DNA from: Sinorhizobium arboris LMG 14919
Lineage (GTDB): Bacteria; Pseudomonadota; Alphaproteobacteria; Rhizobiales; Rhizobiaceae
Reading direction: 5' to 3'
Assembly (NCBI RefSeq): GCF_000427465.1
Contig: NZ_ATYB01000014.1
Span: 2,379,570 to 2,443,569, forward strand
Length of the DNA stretch: 64,000 bases
The position numbers were made by a program, and so were the translations under genes. Under the pieces are notes generated by a model. It saw only the letters and a program-made list of their open reading frames with translations, had not been told where the DNA came from and ran no database searches. The first letter of the stretch is position 1; each line of letters starts with the position of its first letter. This document shows, piece after piece, positions 1 to 9,500 of the stretch.

Positions 1-103
1 GACGGCGCCGCGAGCGGTCCAGCGCAGCGGCATCCCCGCAAGCGGCGTCTGATCCGAGATGCCGTACCCTTATGTCATTCGGGAAAAAACCGCCGCCGAG
101 CAG
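1..103. other. left edge, no assignable gene
   Basis: This short edge stretch precedes the end of the cupin gene. A minus-strand frame beginning at the ATG complementary to positions 31-33 runs off the window, and a plus-strand frame ends at a TGA at about 50-52. Neither is long enough to assign, so a neighbouring gene may overlap the edge but cannot be identified. Confidence 0.3.
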
Positions 104-517
104 TCAAGCGGGCACGAGGCCGTCGAGTTCGGGCAGCAGAACGACGCTCTCGTTTCCGTTCGGATCCGTCCGGGCGATCACCGCCGTGCAAGGGGCGTCC
201 GAGAGGTTCGCCGGCAGGTGCGGCACGCCCGCGGGAATGTAGAGCATGTCTCCGGCCCTAGTGATCACGTGTTCCTCGAGCAGATCGCCGAACCAGGTGT
301 GCGCTTCGCCGCAGAGCACGTAGATCGCCGTTTCATGGTCCTCATGAAGGTGAGCCTTGGCGCGCGCACCGGGCGGCATGGTCACGAGATGCATGCAGAT
401 GCCGGTGGAGCCGACCGTTTCCGCGGCAATACCCTCGAAATAGTGGAGCCCCTGCTTGCCGGCAAAGGCATCGCCCGGGCGAACCACGCGGCAGCCAGGA
501 TTGGGTGATCGAGACAT
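104..517 (-). CDS. small cupin-domain protein (137 aa)
   Basis: This is a single-domain cupin, a small metal-binding beta-barrel. Both cupin motifs are visible: HLHEDHETAIYVLCG (H56, H58, E62, G70) and GDMLYIPAGVPHLPAN (H100), which give the usual 3-His/1-Glu metal site. The frame stays open further upstream, but the ATG at 515-517 gives a complete cupin of normal length and avoids running through the opposing ABC ATPase gene. It is divergent from the NMT1-type ABC importer, so the two units probably share a control region at 518-638. Substrate and reaction are not predictable; such cupins are often isomerases, dioxygenases or sensors of the ligand taken up by a neighbouring transporter. Confidence 0.85.
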   Translation of the reverse strand: MSRSPNPGCRVVRPGDAFAGKQGLHYFEGIAAETVGSTGICMHLVTMPPGARAKAHLHEDHETAIYVLCGEAHTWFGDLLEEHVITRAGDMLYIPAGVPHLPANLSDAPCTAVIARTDPNGNESVVLLPELDGLVPA

Positions 518-638
518 GACCGTCCTCCAGAATACGCTGAAAAACCAGCAGCAGGCGACCTCGCCGGCAAATCCGCCATTGCATGTTGCCGGTCCGGATA
601 GCAGTCTGACACAGGCAGTCGATAATGAGAATCCGTCC

Positions 639-1430
639 ATGACATCCAATCCCGCCTCCGTGGTCTCGGCCCGGAACCTCGGCCTGACGTTCGAGACCAG
701 CGACGGTCCCGTCAATGCGTTGACCGATGTCAACCTCGACGTGACCAAGGGCGACTTCGTCTCCTTCATCGGCCCGTCCGGCTGCGGCAAGACGACGTTT
801 CTGCGCGTCATCGCAGACCTCGAAAAGCCGACCGCCGGCATCATAACCGTCAACGGCATGACGCCGGAGGAAGCCCGCCGGCGGCGCGCCTACGGCTATG
901 TCTTCCAGGCGGCCGCCCTCTATCCCTGGCGCACGATCGAGAAGAACATCGCGCTGCCGCTGGAGATCATGGGTTACTCCAGCGAGGACCGGAAGGCGCG
1001 GATCGAGCGAACGCTCGACCTCGTCAACCTGTCGGGTTTCGGCAAGAAATATCCCTGGCAGCTTTCCGGCGGCATGCAGCAGCGCGCGTCGATCGCCCGG
1101 GCGCTCGCCTTCGATGCCGATCTCCTGCTGATGGACGAGCCCTTCGGGGCGCTCGACGAAATCGTCCGCGACCATTTGAACGAGCAGCTCCTCAAGCTCT
1201 GGGCGCGCACCGACAAGACCATCTGTTTCGTCACGCACTCGATTCCGGAGGCGGTCTACCTTTCGACCAAGATCATCGTCATGAGCCCCCGCCCCGGCCG
1301 CGTGACGGACGTCATCGAATCGACGCTTCCGAGGGAACGCCCGCTCGGCATTCGCGAGACGCCGGAATTCCTCGAGATCGCGCATCGGGTGCGCGAGGGC
1401 TTGAGAGCGGGGCACAGCTATGACGAGTAG
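639..1430 (+). CDS. ABC importer ATPase, nitrate/taurine/thiamine-precursor type
   Basis: This is the cytoplasmic ATPase of an SsuB/TauB/ThiZ-like importer, 263 aa from the chosen start. Walker A GPSGCGKTT lies near residues 45-53. The Q-loop is FQAAALYPWRT, the signature is LSGGMQQR, Walker B is LLLMDEPFGALDE, and the switch His is in FVTHSIPEAV. The frame is also open from an ATG at 516, which would add a 41-residue leader and overlap the start of the divergent cupin gene. The 639 start gives the family's usual length and leaves a promoter gap, so it is preferred. It overlaps the following GNAT gene by 11 bases and works with the two permeases and the binding protein downstream. Confidence 0.9.
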   Translation: MTSNPASVVSARNLGLTFETSDGPVNALTDVNLDVTKGDFVSFIGPSGCGKTTFLRVIADLEKPTAGIITVNGMTPEEARRRRAYGYVFQAAALYPWRTIEKNIALPLEIMGYSSEDRKARIERTLDLVNLSGFGKKYPWQLSGGMQQRASIARALAFDADLLLMDEPFGALDEIVRDHLNEQLLKLWARTDKTICFVTHSIPEAVYLSTKIIVMSPRPGRVTDVIESTLPRERPLGIRETPEFLEIAHRVREGLRAGHSYDE

Positions 1431-1905
1431 CCGCGCCGCTCAAGTGTGCTGCCGCGATGCGACCTTGGCGGACATGCCGGCATGCGCCGGTATTCTCAAT
1501 CGCTGGATAGAAACCACACCGTGGATGCCGCGCGTTCATCCGGAGGAGGATGTGCAGCGGCATTACCGGGAAAGCGTCTTTGCAAACGGACCCGTTATTG
1601 TGGCCGACTGTCGGGGCGAAATCGCCGGCTTCCTGGCTCTGTCCTCGGATGGCCTCGTCACCGCGCTCTATCTGGATGAACGGCACAGAGGCGTCGGAAT
1701 CGGAACCACTCTCATCCGCGAAGCCAAGAAACGCGCGAGATCCGAGCTCAAGCTTTGGACATTTGAACACAACAGTGGCGCGCAGCGCTTCTATGAACGT
1801 GAGGGCTTCGTGCCGGTGCGCAGAACGGGCGGCGACAACGAGGAGGGTCTGCCGGACATTCTGTACCACTGGCGCGCCGAACCCTGGCGCGAGAGGGAGG
1901 CGTGA
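1420..1905 (+). CDS. GNAT-family N-acetyltransferase
   Basis: A 161-aa GNAT protein. The acetyl-CoA-binding region is visible as ALYLDERHRGVGIGTTLIREAKK, containing the R-G-x-G-x-G/A loop, followed by the typical C-terminal motif ending FYEREGFVPV. It starts inside the end of the ATPase gene and its stop overlaps the start region of the first permease, so it is an integral cistron of the ABC operon. Acetyltransferases are not structural parts of such importers. It may modify the imported ligand or its amine product, but that is inference from position. The acceptor substrate cannot be read from the sequence. Confidence 0.88.
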   Translation: MTSSRAAQVCCRDATLADMPACAGILNRWIETTPWMPRVHPEEDVQRHYRESVFANGPVIVADCRGEIAGFLALSSDGLVTALYLDERHRGVGIGTTLIREAKKRARSELKLWTFEHNSGAQRFYEREGFVPVRRTGGDNEEGLPDILYHWRAEPWREREA

Positions 1906-1907
1906 TC

Positions 1908-2792
1908 ATGCGCGAGGAAAGCTTCCTGAAAGACAAACTGCTTCCCATCTCCGCCGTCGTTTGCCTGTTGATCGCCGGCTGGTACGTCGCAGCGGTTTTC
2001 CTGAACGCACCTTTCGAACGAGATACCGCCGCCCGCGCCGGCACTGAGATCGGTTTTTCCGAAATCCTCCGCAACACCATGGCCCAGGAACGCCCGGTGC
2101 TGCCGGCTCCGCATCAGGTGATCGCCGAAATCTGGGATACCACCGCCAATAAGGCGATCACGTCGAAGCGCAGCCTGGTCTATCATGCCTGGATTACGCT
2201 TTCGGCCACCTTGCTCGGCTTCGGCATCGGCACAATGCTTGGCGTGCTGCTGGCCGTCGGTATCGTCCACAACCGCGCAATGGACCGATCGCTCATGCCC
2301 TGGGTGATCGCCAGTCAGACCATCCCGATCCTGGCGATCGCGCCGATGATCATCGTCGTGCTCAATGCCATCGGCATTTCCGGCCTGCTTCCGAAGGCGC
2401 TGATTTCCACCTATCTTTCGTTTTTCCCGGTGGTCGTGGGCATGGTCAAGGGACTGCGCAGTCCCGAAGCGATCCAGCTCGACCTGATGCACACCTATAA
2501 CGCCTCGCCCGCTCAGACCTTTTGGAAGCTGCGCTGGCCTTCTTCGATGCCCTATCTCTTCACCTCGCTTAAGGTTGCCGTCGCAATCTCGCTCGTCGGC
2601 GCCATCGTCGGCGAACTGCCGACGGGGGCGGTGGCCGGGCTCGGAGCCCGCCTGCTCGCCGGGTCCTATTACGGACAGACCGTGCAGATCTGGGCGGCGT
2701 TGTTCATGGCCGCGGCACTCGCCGCGGTTCTCGTCATGATCGTCGGTCTGGCGCATACGGCCGTTCTGAAGCGCATGGGGGCAAAACCATGA
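1908..2792 (+). CDS. ABC importer permease 1 (BPD/SsuC type)
   Basis: An inner-membrane permease of 294 aa. An N-terminal membrane segment (about residues 10-28) precedes a periplasmic stretch, followed by the five-to-six-helix BPD_transp_1 core. The ATPase-coupling EAA-like loop is about SPAQTFWKLRWPSSMPYLFT. A GTG at 1902 in the same frame is an alternative start. The ATG at 1908 follows the purine-rich GAGAGGGAGG. The stop overlaps the next permease by ATGA, so the two halves of a heteromeric pore are translationally coupled. Confidence 0.88.
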   Translation: MREESFLKDKLLPISAVVCLLIAGWYVAAVFLNAPFERDTAARAGTEIGFSEILRNTMAQERPVLPAPHQVIAEIWDTTANKAITSKRSLVYHAWITLSATLLGFGIGTMLGVLLAVGIVHNRAMDRSLMPWVIASQTIPILAIAPMIIVVLNAIGISGLLPKALISTYLSFFPVVVGMVKGLRSPEAIQLDLMHTYNASPAQTFWKLRWPSSMPYLFTSLKVAVAISLVGAIVGELPTGAVAGLGARLLAGSYYGQTVQIWAALFMAAALAAVLVMIVGLAHTAVLKRMGAKP

Positions 2793-3658
2793 ACCTTGCC
2801 GCTCTCGCCGGCGCCATCCTCTTCTGGCTCGCTGCCTGGGCATTCAACGAATGGCTGGTCCGACAGCGCTTCGCAAGCGATGCCGCGAACAATGCGGCGC
2901 GTCTTGCCGTACCACTCCTCTTCGGCATCACCATACTCGTCCTGTGGGAAGGCATCGTCCGCGGCTTCGCCATCCCCTCGGTGCTGCTGCCGGCGCCGTC
3001 GATGATCTGGCAGCGCCTGATCAGTTCGCTGCCGACGCTGGCCGCCGATTTCCGGCAGACCTTCCTGAAATCCGTGCTGGTCGGCTACGCGCTCGGCTGC
3101 GGCCTCGGCTTCGTCGTCGCCATCCTCATCGACCGCTCGCCCTTTCTGCAGAAAGGGCTGCTGCCGCTCGGCAATTTCGTCTCCGCCCTCCCGGTCATCG
3201 GGGTCGCGCCGATCATGGTCATGTGGTTCGGTTTCGACTGGCAGTCGAAAGTGGCGGTCGTCGTGATCATGACTTTCTTCCCGATGCTGGTGAACACAGT
3301 TTCGGGCCTTGCGGCTGCCAGCCACATGGAACGCGACCTGATGCGCACCTATGCGGCGTCCTGGTGGCAGACGCTGGTCAAGCTGCGCCTTCCGGCCGCC
3401 TGGCCTTTCATTTTCAACGCTCTCAAGATTAACTCCACGCTGGCACTCATCGGTGCGATCGTGGCCGAATTCTTCGGAACGCCCATTGTCGGCATGGGTT
3501 TCCGGATCTCCACGGAGGTGGGCCGCATGAATGTCGACATGGTCTGGGCCGAAATCGCCATCGCGGCGGTGGCTGGCTCCGTATTCTACGGGGTTGTCGC
3601 GCTCGTCGAGCGCGCCGTCACGTTCTGGCATCCGTCCATCCGCAGTGGACGAGCCTAG
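2789..3658 (+). CDS. ABC importer permease 2 (BPD/SsuC type)
   Basis: A second 289-aa permease of the same family as the preceding gene. It has two N-terminal membrane segments, then the transport core with the coupling loop around ASWWQTLVKLRLPAAWPFIF. Two different permeases fit an importer with a heterodimeric pore, as in many NMT1/THI5-type systems. It starts within the ATGA overlap of permease 1. The binding-protein gene follows after 130 bases that contain a RIME-type hairpin element. Confidence 0.88.
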   Translation: MNLAALAGAILFWLAAWAFNEWLVRQRFASDAANNAARLAVPLLFGITILVLWEGIVRGFAIPSVLLPAPSMIWQRLISSLPTLAADFRQTFLKSVLVGYALGCGLGFVVAILIDRSPFLQKGLLPLGNFVSALPVIGVAPIMVMWFGFDWQSKVAVVVIMTFFPMLVNTVSGLAAASHMERDLMRTYAASWWQTLVKLRLPAAWPFIFNALKINSTLALIGAIVAEFFGTPIVGMGFRISTEVGRMNVDMVWAEIAIAAVAGSVFYGVVALVERAVTFWHPSIRSGRA

Positions 3659-3659
3659 G

Positions 3660-3757
3660 GCGCTTCCAGGAAAATTGTGTAGCGGTTTTCCGTGCGGAAG
3701 TATGTAATTTCAAAGTGTTAGAGTGGTTCACTGTTGGATGAAACAGTGAACCGCTCC
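3660..3757. repeat. RIME-type palindromic repeat
   Basis: The element begins GCTTCCAGGAAAATTGTGTA, has an AGCGGTTTTCCGTGCGGAAG core, and ends in a strong hairpin. In that hairpin, GAGTGGTTCACTGTT (3721-3735) pairs with AACAGTGAACCGCTC (3742-3756) with a single G-T mismatch. The layout matches Rhizobium-specific intergenic mosaic elements. Related copies in this window are at about 9901, 16531 and 55411. It lies inside the ABC operon, between permease and binding-protein genes, so it may modulate mRNA stability or termination. Confidence 0.8.
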
Positions 3758-3788
3758 AGCGGTCAAGTAACGATAAGAGGGAACTGAA

Positions 3789-4781
3789 ATGAACAGGAAA
3801 CTTGCATCTCTGCTGGCAGCGGGCGTCTTTTCGCTTGCGGCTTTCCATGCCAATGCCGCCGATAAGGTCACGCTGCAGCTGAAGTGGGTGACCCAGGCCC
3901 AGTTCGCCGGCTACTACGTGGCCAAAGACAAGGGCTTTTACGAGGAAGAGGGCCTCGACGTCGAGATCAAGCCCGGCGGCCCTGATATCGCACCGGCGCA
4001 AGTGATCGCCGGCGGCGGCGCCGATGTCATCGTCGACTGGATGCCTTCCGCTCTTGCGACGCGCGAAAAGGGCGTGCCGCTCGTCAATATCGCCCAGCCG
4101 TTCAAATCGTCGGGCATGATGCTCACCTGTCTGAAGGAATCCGGGGTGAAGGGCCCCGAAGACTTCAAGGGCAAGACGCTCGGCGTCTGGTTCTTCGGCA
4201 ACGAGTATCCATTCCTCTCCTGGATGTCGCATTTGAAGATCCCGACGGATGGCGGACCGGATGGCGTGACCGTGCTGAAGCAGGGGTTCAACGTCGATCC
4301 GCTGATCCAGAAGCAGGCCGCCTGCATCTCCACCATGACCTACAACGAATACTGGCAGGTCATCGATGCCGGCATCAAGCCGGAGGATCTGGTCACCTTC
4401 AAATACGAGGACCAGGGCGTCGCCACGCTCGAAGACGGGCTCTACGTGCTCGAGGACAAGCTCAAGGATGAAGCCTTCAAGGACAAGATGGTGAAGTTCG
4501 TCCGCGCCTCGATGAAGGGCTGGAAATATGCCGAGGAGAATCCGGACGAGGCGGCCGATATCGTGCTCGAAAACGACTCCACTGGCGCACAGACGGAAAA
4601 GCACCAGAAACGCATGATGGGCGAAGTCGCCAAGCTGACTGCTGGTTCCAGCGGCGCGCTCGACGAGGCGGATTACGAGCGCACAGTGCAGTCGCTGCTG
4701 GCCGGCGGCTCCGACCCGGTCATCTCCAAGGAGCCGGAAGGCGCCTGGACGCATGAGATCACGGACGCGGCGCTCAAGTAG
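3789..4781 (+). CDS. NMT1/THI5-like ABC substrate-binding protein
   Basis: A periplasmic binding protein of 330 aa with a Sec signal peptide (MNRKLASLLAAGVFSLAAFHANA, cleavage near residue 23). The mature N-terminus has the NMT1/THI5 signature: LKWVTQAQFAGYYVAKDKGF followed by EEEGLDVEI. Known members bind thiamine pyrimidine precursors, riboflavin or related N-heterocycles. The ligand here is not assigned, though a pyrimidine-like compound is plausible. The start follows AGAGGGAACTGAA, a good ribosome binding site. The gene closes the importer operon but is separated from it by a RIME element, so it may be expressed at a higher level than the rest. Confidence 0.88.
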   Translation: MNRKLASLLAAGVFSLAAFHANAADKVTLQLKWVTQAQFAGYYVAKDKGFYEEEGLDVEIKPGGPDIAPAQVIAGGGADVIVDWMPSALATREKGVPLVNIAQPFKSSGMMLTCLKESGVKGPEDFKGKTLGVWFFGNEYPFLSWMSHLKIPTDGGPDGVTVLKQGFNVDPLIQKQAACISTMTYNEYWQVIDAGIKPEDLVTFKYEDQGVATLEDGLYVLEDKLKDEAFKDKMVKFVRASMKGWKYAEENPDEAADIVLENDSTGAQTEKHQKRMMGEVAKLTAGSSGALDEADYERTVQSLLAGGSDPVISKEPEGAWTHEITDAALK

Positions 4782-4798
4782 CACGCCGGACAGAGAGC

Positions 4799-4826
4799 GA
4801 GAGCGCGGTCCCTCGGCCGCGCTCTC
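4799..4826 (+). terminator. hairpin after the binding-protein gene
   Basis: The inverted repeat GAGAGCGCGG / CCGCGCTCTC with an 8-base loop begins 17 bases after the stop codon. No T-run follows, so it is either a weak terminator or an mRNA 3'-stabilising hairpin. Confidence 0.6.
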
Positions 4827-5366
4827 CCGCCTTGAAGGTCCATGCCAGGTCGCCCGCGTGGTCAAAAGGTCGCAGCATCATCCCGGAAAATGCGCATGGA
4901 CCGTGCGGCAGCATCCTGAAAGCGCCTTGAAAGCCAACGGCTTAGCATCTCGGCTTGCGATAGGCCCCGATAAAACTCCGCCGTCCCGCTGTAGTTGTTA
5001 AGACTACCTTCAGGTTGCATCTGTATTGCGTCCGGAGACGCATAACAGTAGAAATAGTGAGGCACCATTGCTTCGCCGCTCTTGTAAGCATTTGCTCCGG
5101 CGACTACATAGGCCGGAACGTTTGACTGGAGGGCAAGCGTATGGAGGAAGCTTTATTTCTTTAGCGTTGCCCATCCGGGAATATTCTTCCCGGCCCGGCG
5201 CCTGTGGTTTGAAACCGCAGCCCCGGGCAGCAATTCAAAAGGCTGCAGCGGTCTTAGTGCGTCCGATAAGACGCGGCGCTGCAGGTGAAATAGAGTGATT
5301 GCGGCCGGATATTCGCCTTGCGTGGCGTGATCAGGCGTGTTGTTTCAGTTCGGGAAAAACAGGCCA
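4827..5366. other. 540-base intergenic region
   Basis: No protein with recognisable features lies here; the short open frames lack credible ribosome sites and family resemblance. The region holds a palindromic repeat at 5234-5284 and presumably the promoter of the RND efflux operon. Confidence 0.6.
5234..5284. repeat. short palindromic repeat, copy 1
   Basis: Two nested inverted repeats are present: CTGCAGCG (5243-5250) pairs with CGCTGCAG (5277-5284), and GCGTC (5259-5263) pairs with GACGC (5270-5274). It shares the order TTCAAAA, GCT(A/G)CAGC, GCGTC, GACGC, GCTG with the reversed element at 36036-36089. It resembles the small palindromic motifs scattered in rhizobial genomes. Confidence 0.65.
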
Positions 5367-6554
5367 ATGGCTAAAAAACTCCTGCCTCTCGTCGGCGCTT
5401 GTGCAGCGATGATCATGTCCGTGCTTGTCAGCGCCTCGGCCGAGGAGGCTGCCAAGCCCCAGCAAAAGCAGGCGCCGCCATCCATCGTCGTGACCCAGGC
5501 GACAGAGCGTGCGATCACTGACCGCGTCATTGCCACCGGTTCGATCGAGGCGGTGGACGAAATCTACGTCTCTCCGCTGGTGGATGGCCTTGCCATCCGG
5601 TCGCTCAATGTCGACGTCGGCGACCGGGTGGAACAAGGCAGCACGCTCGCCGTACTCAATGACGACGCGCTGCTCCTGCAGAAGAGCCAGCTCGAGGCCA
5701 ATCTCGCAAAGGCCGAAGCGTCGCTTGCCCAGCTGCACGCCCAGCTCGCCGAAGTGACGGCCAATTCCGAGGAGGCGACGCGTGTCGCAAATCGTGCGGT
5801 TCAGCTCTCGGAAAACGGTACCGTGTCGACGGCCGAGGCCGACCGCTTGAAAGCGCTTGCCGCGGCGGGCCGCGCTCGCGTCCGCTCGGCCGAGCAGTCG
5901 GTGAGCGTCGCAACGGCAGATATCAAGGTGGTGAAGGCCCAGATCGACGACGTCGACCTGCGTCTCGCACGGACCGCCGTGAAGGCGCCGGTCAGCGGCG
6001 TCGTCTCGCGAAAGAACGCCAAGATCGGTGCGATCGCCAGCGGCAGCGGCGAGCCGCTGTTCGCGATCATTCGCGACGGCGAAATCGAGATGTGGGCCGA
6101 TGTCGCCGAATCCGATGTCATCAAGCTTGCCGTGGGGCAGACGGCCACGGTCAAGCTTGCCGGCAGTACCACCACGATCGAAGGGAAGATCCGGTTGATC
6201 GCGCCCACTGTCGACCCGCAGACGCGGCTCGGCACGGTGCGTATCAGCCTGACCGACGCATCCAAGGCGCGCGCAGGCATGTATGCCAGCGCAGTGATCG
6301 TAGCGGAGCAGAAGGAAACGGTGGTTTTGCCGCAAACGGCCGTTACATCGGAAGACGGCAAGTCCATCGTCCGCAAGGTAGAGGACGGCGTCGTGCGCCT
6401 GGTACCTGTCAAAACTGGTATCCAGGACGGACAATTCATCGAAATACTCTCCGGTATCGAACCGGGCGAGCAGGCGGTGGCGAAAGCCGGTGCCTATGTG
6501 CGCGATGGCGACCGTATCAATCCGGTCGAGTCCGCCGAACCGGCAACCAACTGA
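5367..6554 (+). CDS. RND efflux periplasmic adaptor (membrane fusion protein)
   Basis: A 395-aa adaptor with an N-terminal export signal (MAKKLLPLVGACAAMIMSVL). It has a lipoyl/barrel-sandwich region split by an alpha-helical hairpin rich in Ala, Glu and Leu (about residues 95-190), then beta-barrel and membrane-proximal domains ending in VKTGIQDGQFIEILSGIEPG. A GTG at 5337 could add 10 residues; the ATG at 5367 gives a cleaner signal peptide. The adaptor links the inner-membrane pump encoded 15 bases downstream to an outer-membrane channel. No TolC-like gene is nearby, so a distant one is probably shared. Confidence 0.9.
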   Translation: MAKKLLPLVGACAAMIMSVLVSASAEEAAKPQQKQAPPSIVVTQATERAITDRVIATGSIEAVDEIYVSPLVDGLAIRSLNVDVGDRVEQGSTLAVLNDDALLLQKSQLEANLAKAEASLAQLHAQLAEVTANSEEATRVANRAVQLSENGTVSTAEADRLKALAAAGRARVRSAEQSVSVATADIKVVKAQIDDVDLRLARTAVKAPVSGVVSRKNAKIGAIASGSGEPLFAIIRDGEIEMWADVAESDVIKLAVGQTATVKLAGSTTTIEGKIRLIAPTVDPQTRLGTVRISLTDASKARAGMYASAVIVAEQKETVVLPQTAVTSEDGKSIVRKVEDGVVRLVPVKTGIQDGQFIEILSGIEPGEQAVAKAGAYVRDGDRINPVESAEPATN

Positions 6555-6569
6555 CGGGGACATGAGACC

Positions 6570-9500
6570 ATGAACTTCTCCGCCTGGTCCATCCGCAATC
6601 CGGTCGCGCCCATCCTGGCGTTCTTCGTGCTCGTCGTGCTGGGATGGCAGTCGTTCAATTCGCTGCCCATCACCCGCTTCCCGAACATCGACGTGCCGAT
6701 CGTGTCGATCGCCGTCACCCAGAGCGGTGCTGCGCCCGCCGAACTGGAAACCCAGGTCACCAAGGAGATCGAGGACGCGGTCGCCGGCGTCTCCGGCGTC
6801 GACCATATCGAGTCGACGATCACCGACGGCATTTCGACGACCGCCGTCATCTTCCGCATGGAAGTCCCGACGACGCAGGCCGTGCAGGACGTCAAGGATG
6901 CGATCGACCGCATCCGCAGCGACCTGCCGACCTCGATCGAAGAGCCGATCGTCTCCAAGGTCGACGTGGAAGGCCAGGCGATCCAGACATTTTCAGTCTC
7001 GTCTCCCGGCATGACGCTGGAAGAGCTCTCCTGGTTCGTCGACGACACGATCAAGCGCGCGATTCAGGGACAGACCGGCATCGGTCGCGTCGACCGCTAC
7101 GGCGGCTCCGACCGCGAGGTTCGGGTCGAACTCGATGAGGACCGCCTGAATTCCTTCGGTATCAGCGCCGCCGACGTCAACGCTCAGCTTCGCCGGATGA
7201 ACATGGACCTCGGTTCCGGCCGCGGTCAGGTCGGCGGCAGCGAACAGGCGATCCGCACATTGGGCGACACGCGCGACGTTGCAGCGCTGGCCGAAACGAT
7301 GATCTCGCTGCCGAACGGGCGTTTCGTCCGTCTGTCGGAGCTCGGCAAGGTCATCGACACCTATGAAGAGCCGAAGTCGTTCTCCCGTTTCAACGGACAG
7401 CCCGGCGTCACTTTCGCCGTGTTCCGTGCCAAAGGGGCGAGCGAAGTGTCGGTCGCGGAAACGGTCGCCGAGACGCTGGATGAGATCCGCGCAAAGCATC
7501 CGGACGTATCCATCGAGATGGTGGACGATTCCGTCTACTTCACCTACGGCAACTACGAGGCGGCGATTCATACGCTGATGGAAGGCGCGCTGCTCGCCGT
7601 CATCGTCGTGATGCTGTTCCTGCGCAATTGGCGCGCGACGTTGATTTCGGCGGTCGCACTGCCGCTCTCGGCCATCCCCACCTTCTGGGTAATGGAACTG
7701 CTCGGCTTCTCGCTGAACCTCGTCAGCTTCCTGGCGATGACGCTCGCGACGGGTATTCTCGTCGATGATGCGATCGTGGAGATCGAGAATATCGAGCGTC
7801 ACATCCGGATGGGCAAGTCGCCCTACCGCGCAGCGATCGAAGCGGCGGACGAGATCGGCCTTGCGGTGATTGCCACCACCTTCACCATTATTGCCGTCTT
7901 CGTGCCCGTATCCTTCATGCCCGGCATTCCGGGGCAGTATTTCATCCAGTTCGGCCTGACGGTCGCCGTTTCGGTGTTCTTCTCGCTCCTCGTCGCCCGC
8001 CTGATCACACCGGTGATGGCCGCCTATCTGATGAAGCCCACGGATGTCAGCGGTCATCATGACGACGAAGGCTTCATGATGCGCCAGTACACGCGCGTCG
8101 TACGCTTCACCACGAAACGCTGGTATACGCGCTACTCCACGCTGCTTGTGGCAATCCTGCTCTCGGTCGGTTCGGTGGTCGCACTGCTTGTGTTCGTTCC
8201 GGGCAGCTTCCTGCCGCCGGAAGACAATTCGCGCGTCAGCCTGTCGATCGAACTGCCGCCGGATGCAATGCTCGCGGACACGGACCGGACGACCACCGAG
8301 ATCTACAATCGCGTCAAAGACGTCGACGGCGTGGAAAACGTCTTCGTGCTCGGCGGCGCCTCGCCGAAGGGCGACCTCGAATTGCGGCGCGCCGCCGTCA
8401 CGGTGCTGCTCGACAAGCTCGACCATTCGCTGATCAACAAGGTCGTCAACGACGTGATCGGCCGCACGCCGCTGATCGGCGAGTACCTGCCGAAACTGCC
8501 TGCGGCCGGCCGAACCAAACCGCAATCCGAGATCGAGAAGGAAATCTTCGCGCGGCTGCGATCGATTCCCGACGTCCGCGTCACCAAGCTCAATGACCGC
8601 GGCGAACGCGATCTGTCGTTCAACCTGCTTTCCAACAACGAGGCGGACCTCGACAAGGCCGTCGCCACCCTGGAAGCAGATCTGCGCCGAGACCCCCTGC
8701 TTGCAAATGTGAGCCCCGAGGGTGCACTGCCCCGACCGGAGCTGCAGATCCGGCCGCGCGACGAACAGATGTCGCGTCTGGGCATCACGACGGCGCAGAT
8801 CTCCGAAGTGATCCGCATCGCCACGATCGGCGACATCGACGCGCAGTTGACGAAGATCGCGCTCGACGGGCGCCTGATCCCGATCCGGGTGCAGCTCAAC
8901 CGCGATTTCCGCACCGACCTCGCGGCGATCCGCAATCTCAAGGTCCAGACCGCATCCGGGGCTACCGTGCCGCTGTCGAGCGTCGCGGACATCAACTATG
9001 CGGAAGGGCCGAGTTCCATCAAACGCTACGACCGCTACCGCGTGGTCAAGCTCGGTGCCGATCTGCCCGCCGGCGTGGCTCTGGACACGGCATCGGCGCG
9101 CTTCAAGGAAATCGCCGCCGGCGCCGAACTTCCCGCAACGGTCCAATTCCTCGAAAGCGGCGATGCCGAAGTGCAGGCCGAGATGCAGGAGAGCTTCGGC
9201 AACGCCATGCTGCTGGGTCTGATGATGGTGCTGGTCGTCCTCATCCTCCTTTTCAAGGATGTGATCCAGCCCTTCACCATTCTGTTCTCGCTGCCGCTCG
9301 CCATCGGCGGCGTTGCTGCGGCCCTGATTCTCACCCAGAACGCGCTGTCGATGCCTGTGCTGATCGGCATCCTGATGCTGATGGGCATCGTTACCAAGAA
9401 CGCGATCCTGCTCGTCGACTTCGGTATCGAGATGATGCACCACGGCATGGACCGGACGCTCGCGATGATCGAGGCCGGCAGGAAGCGGGCCCGTCCGATC

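Noticed and set aside
518..638. TPP or other riboswitch before the NMT1-type importer
   Set aside because: The conserved CTGAGA and ACCTGATC-type blocks of a TPP riboswitch are not present here or before the binding-protein gene.
5026..5298. 90-codon open frame in the gap before the RND operon
   Set aside because: It runs through the palindromic repeat at 5234-5284, lacks a ribosome site and has no recognisable features.
6993..9443. 816-codon open frame antisense to the RND pump gene
   Set aside because: It mirrors the pump gene exactly, has a low-complexity Arg/Asp/His-rich composition and no family features; it is a by-product of high GC at third codon positions.
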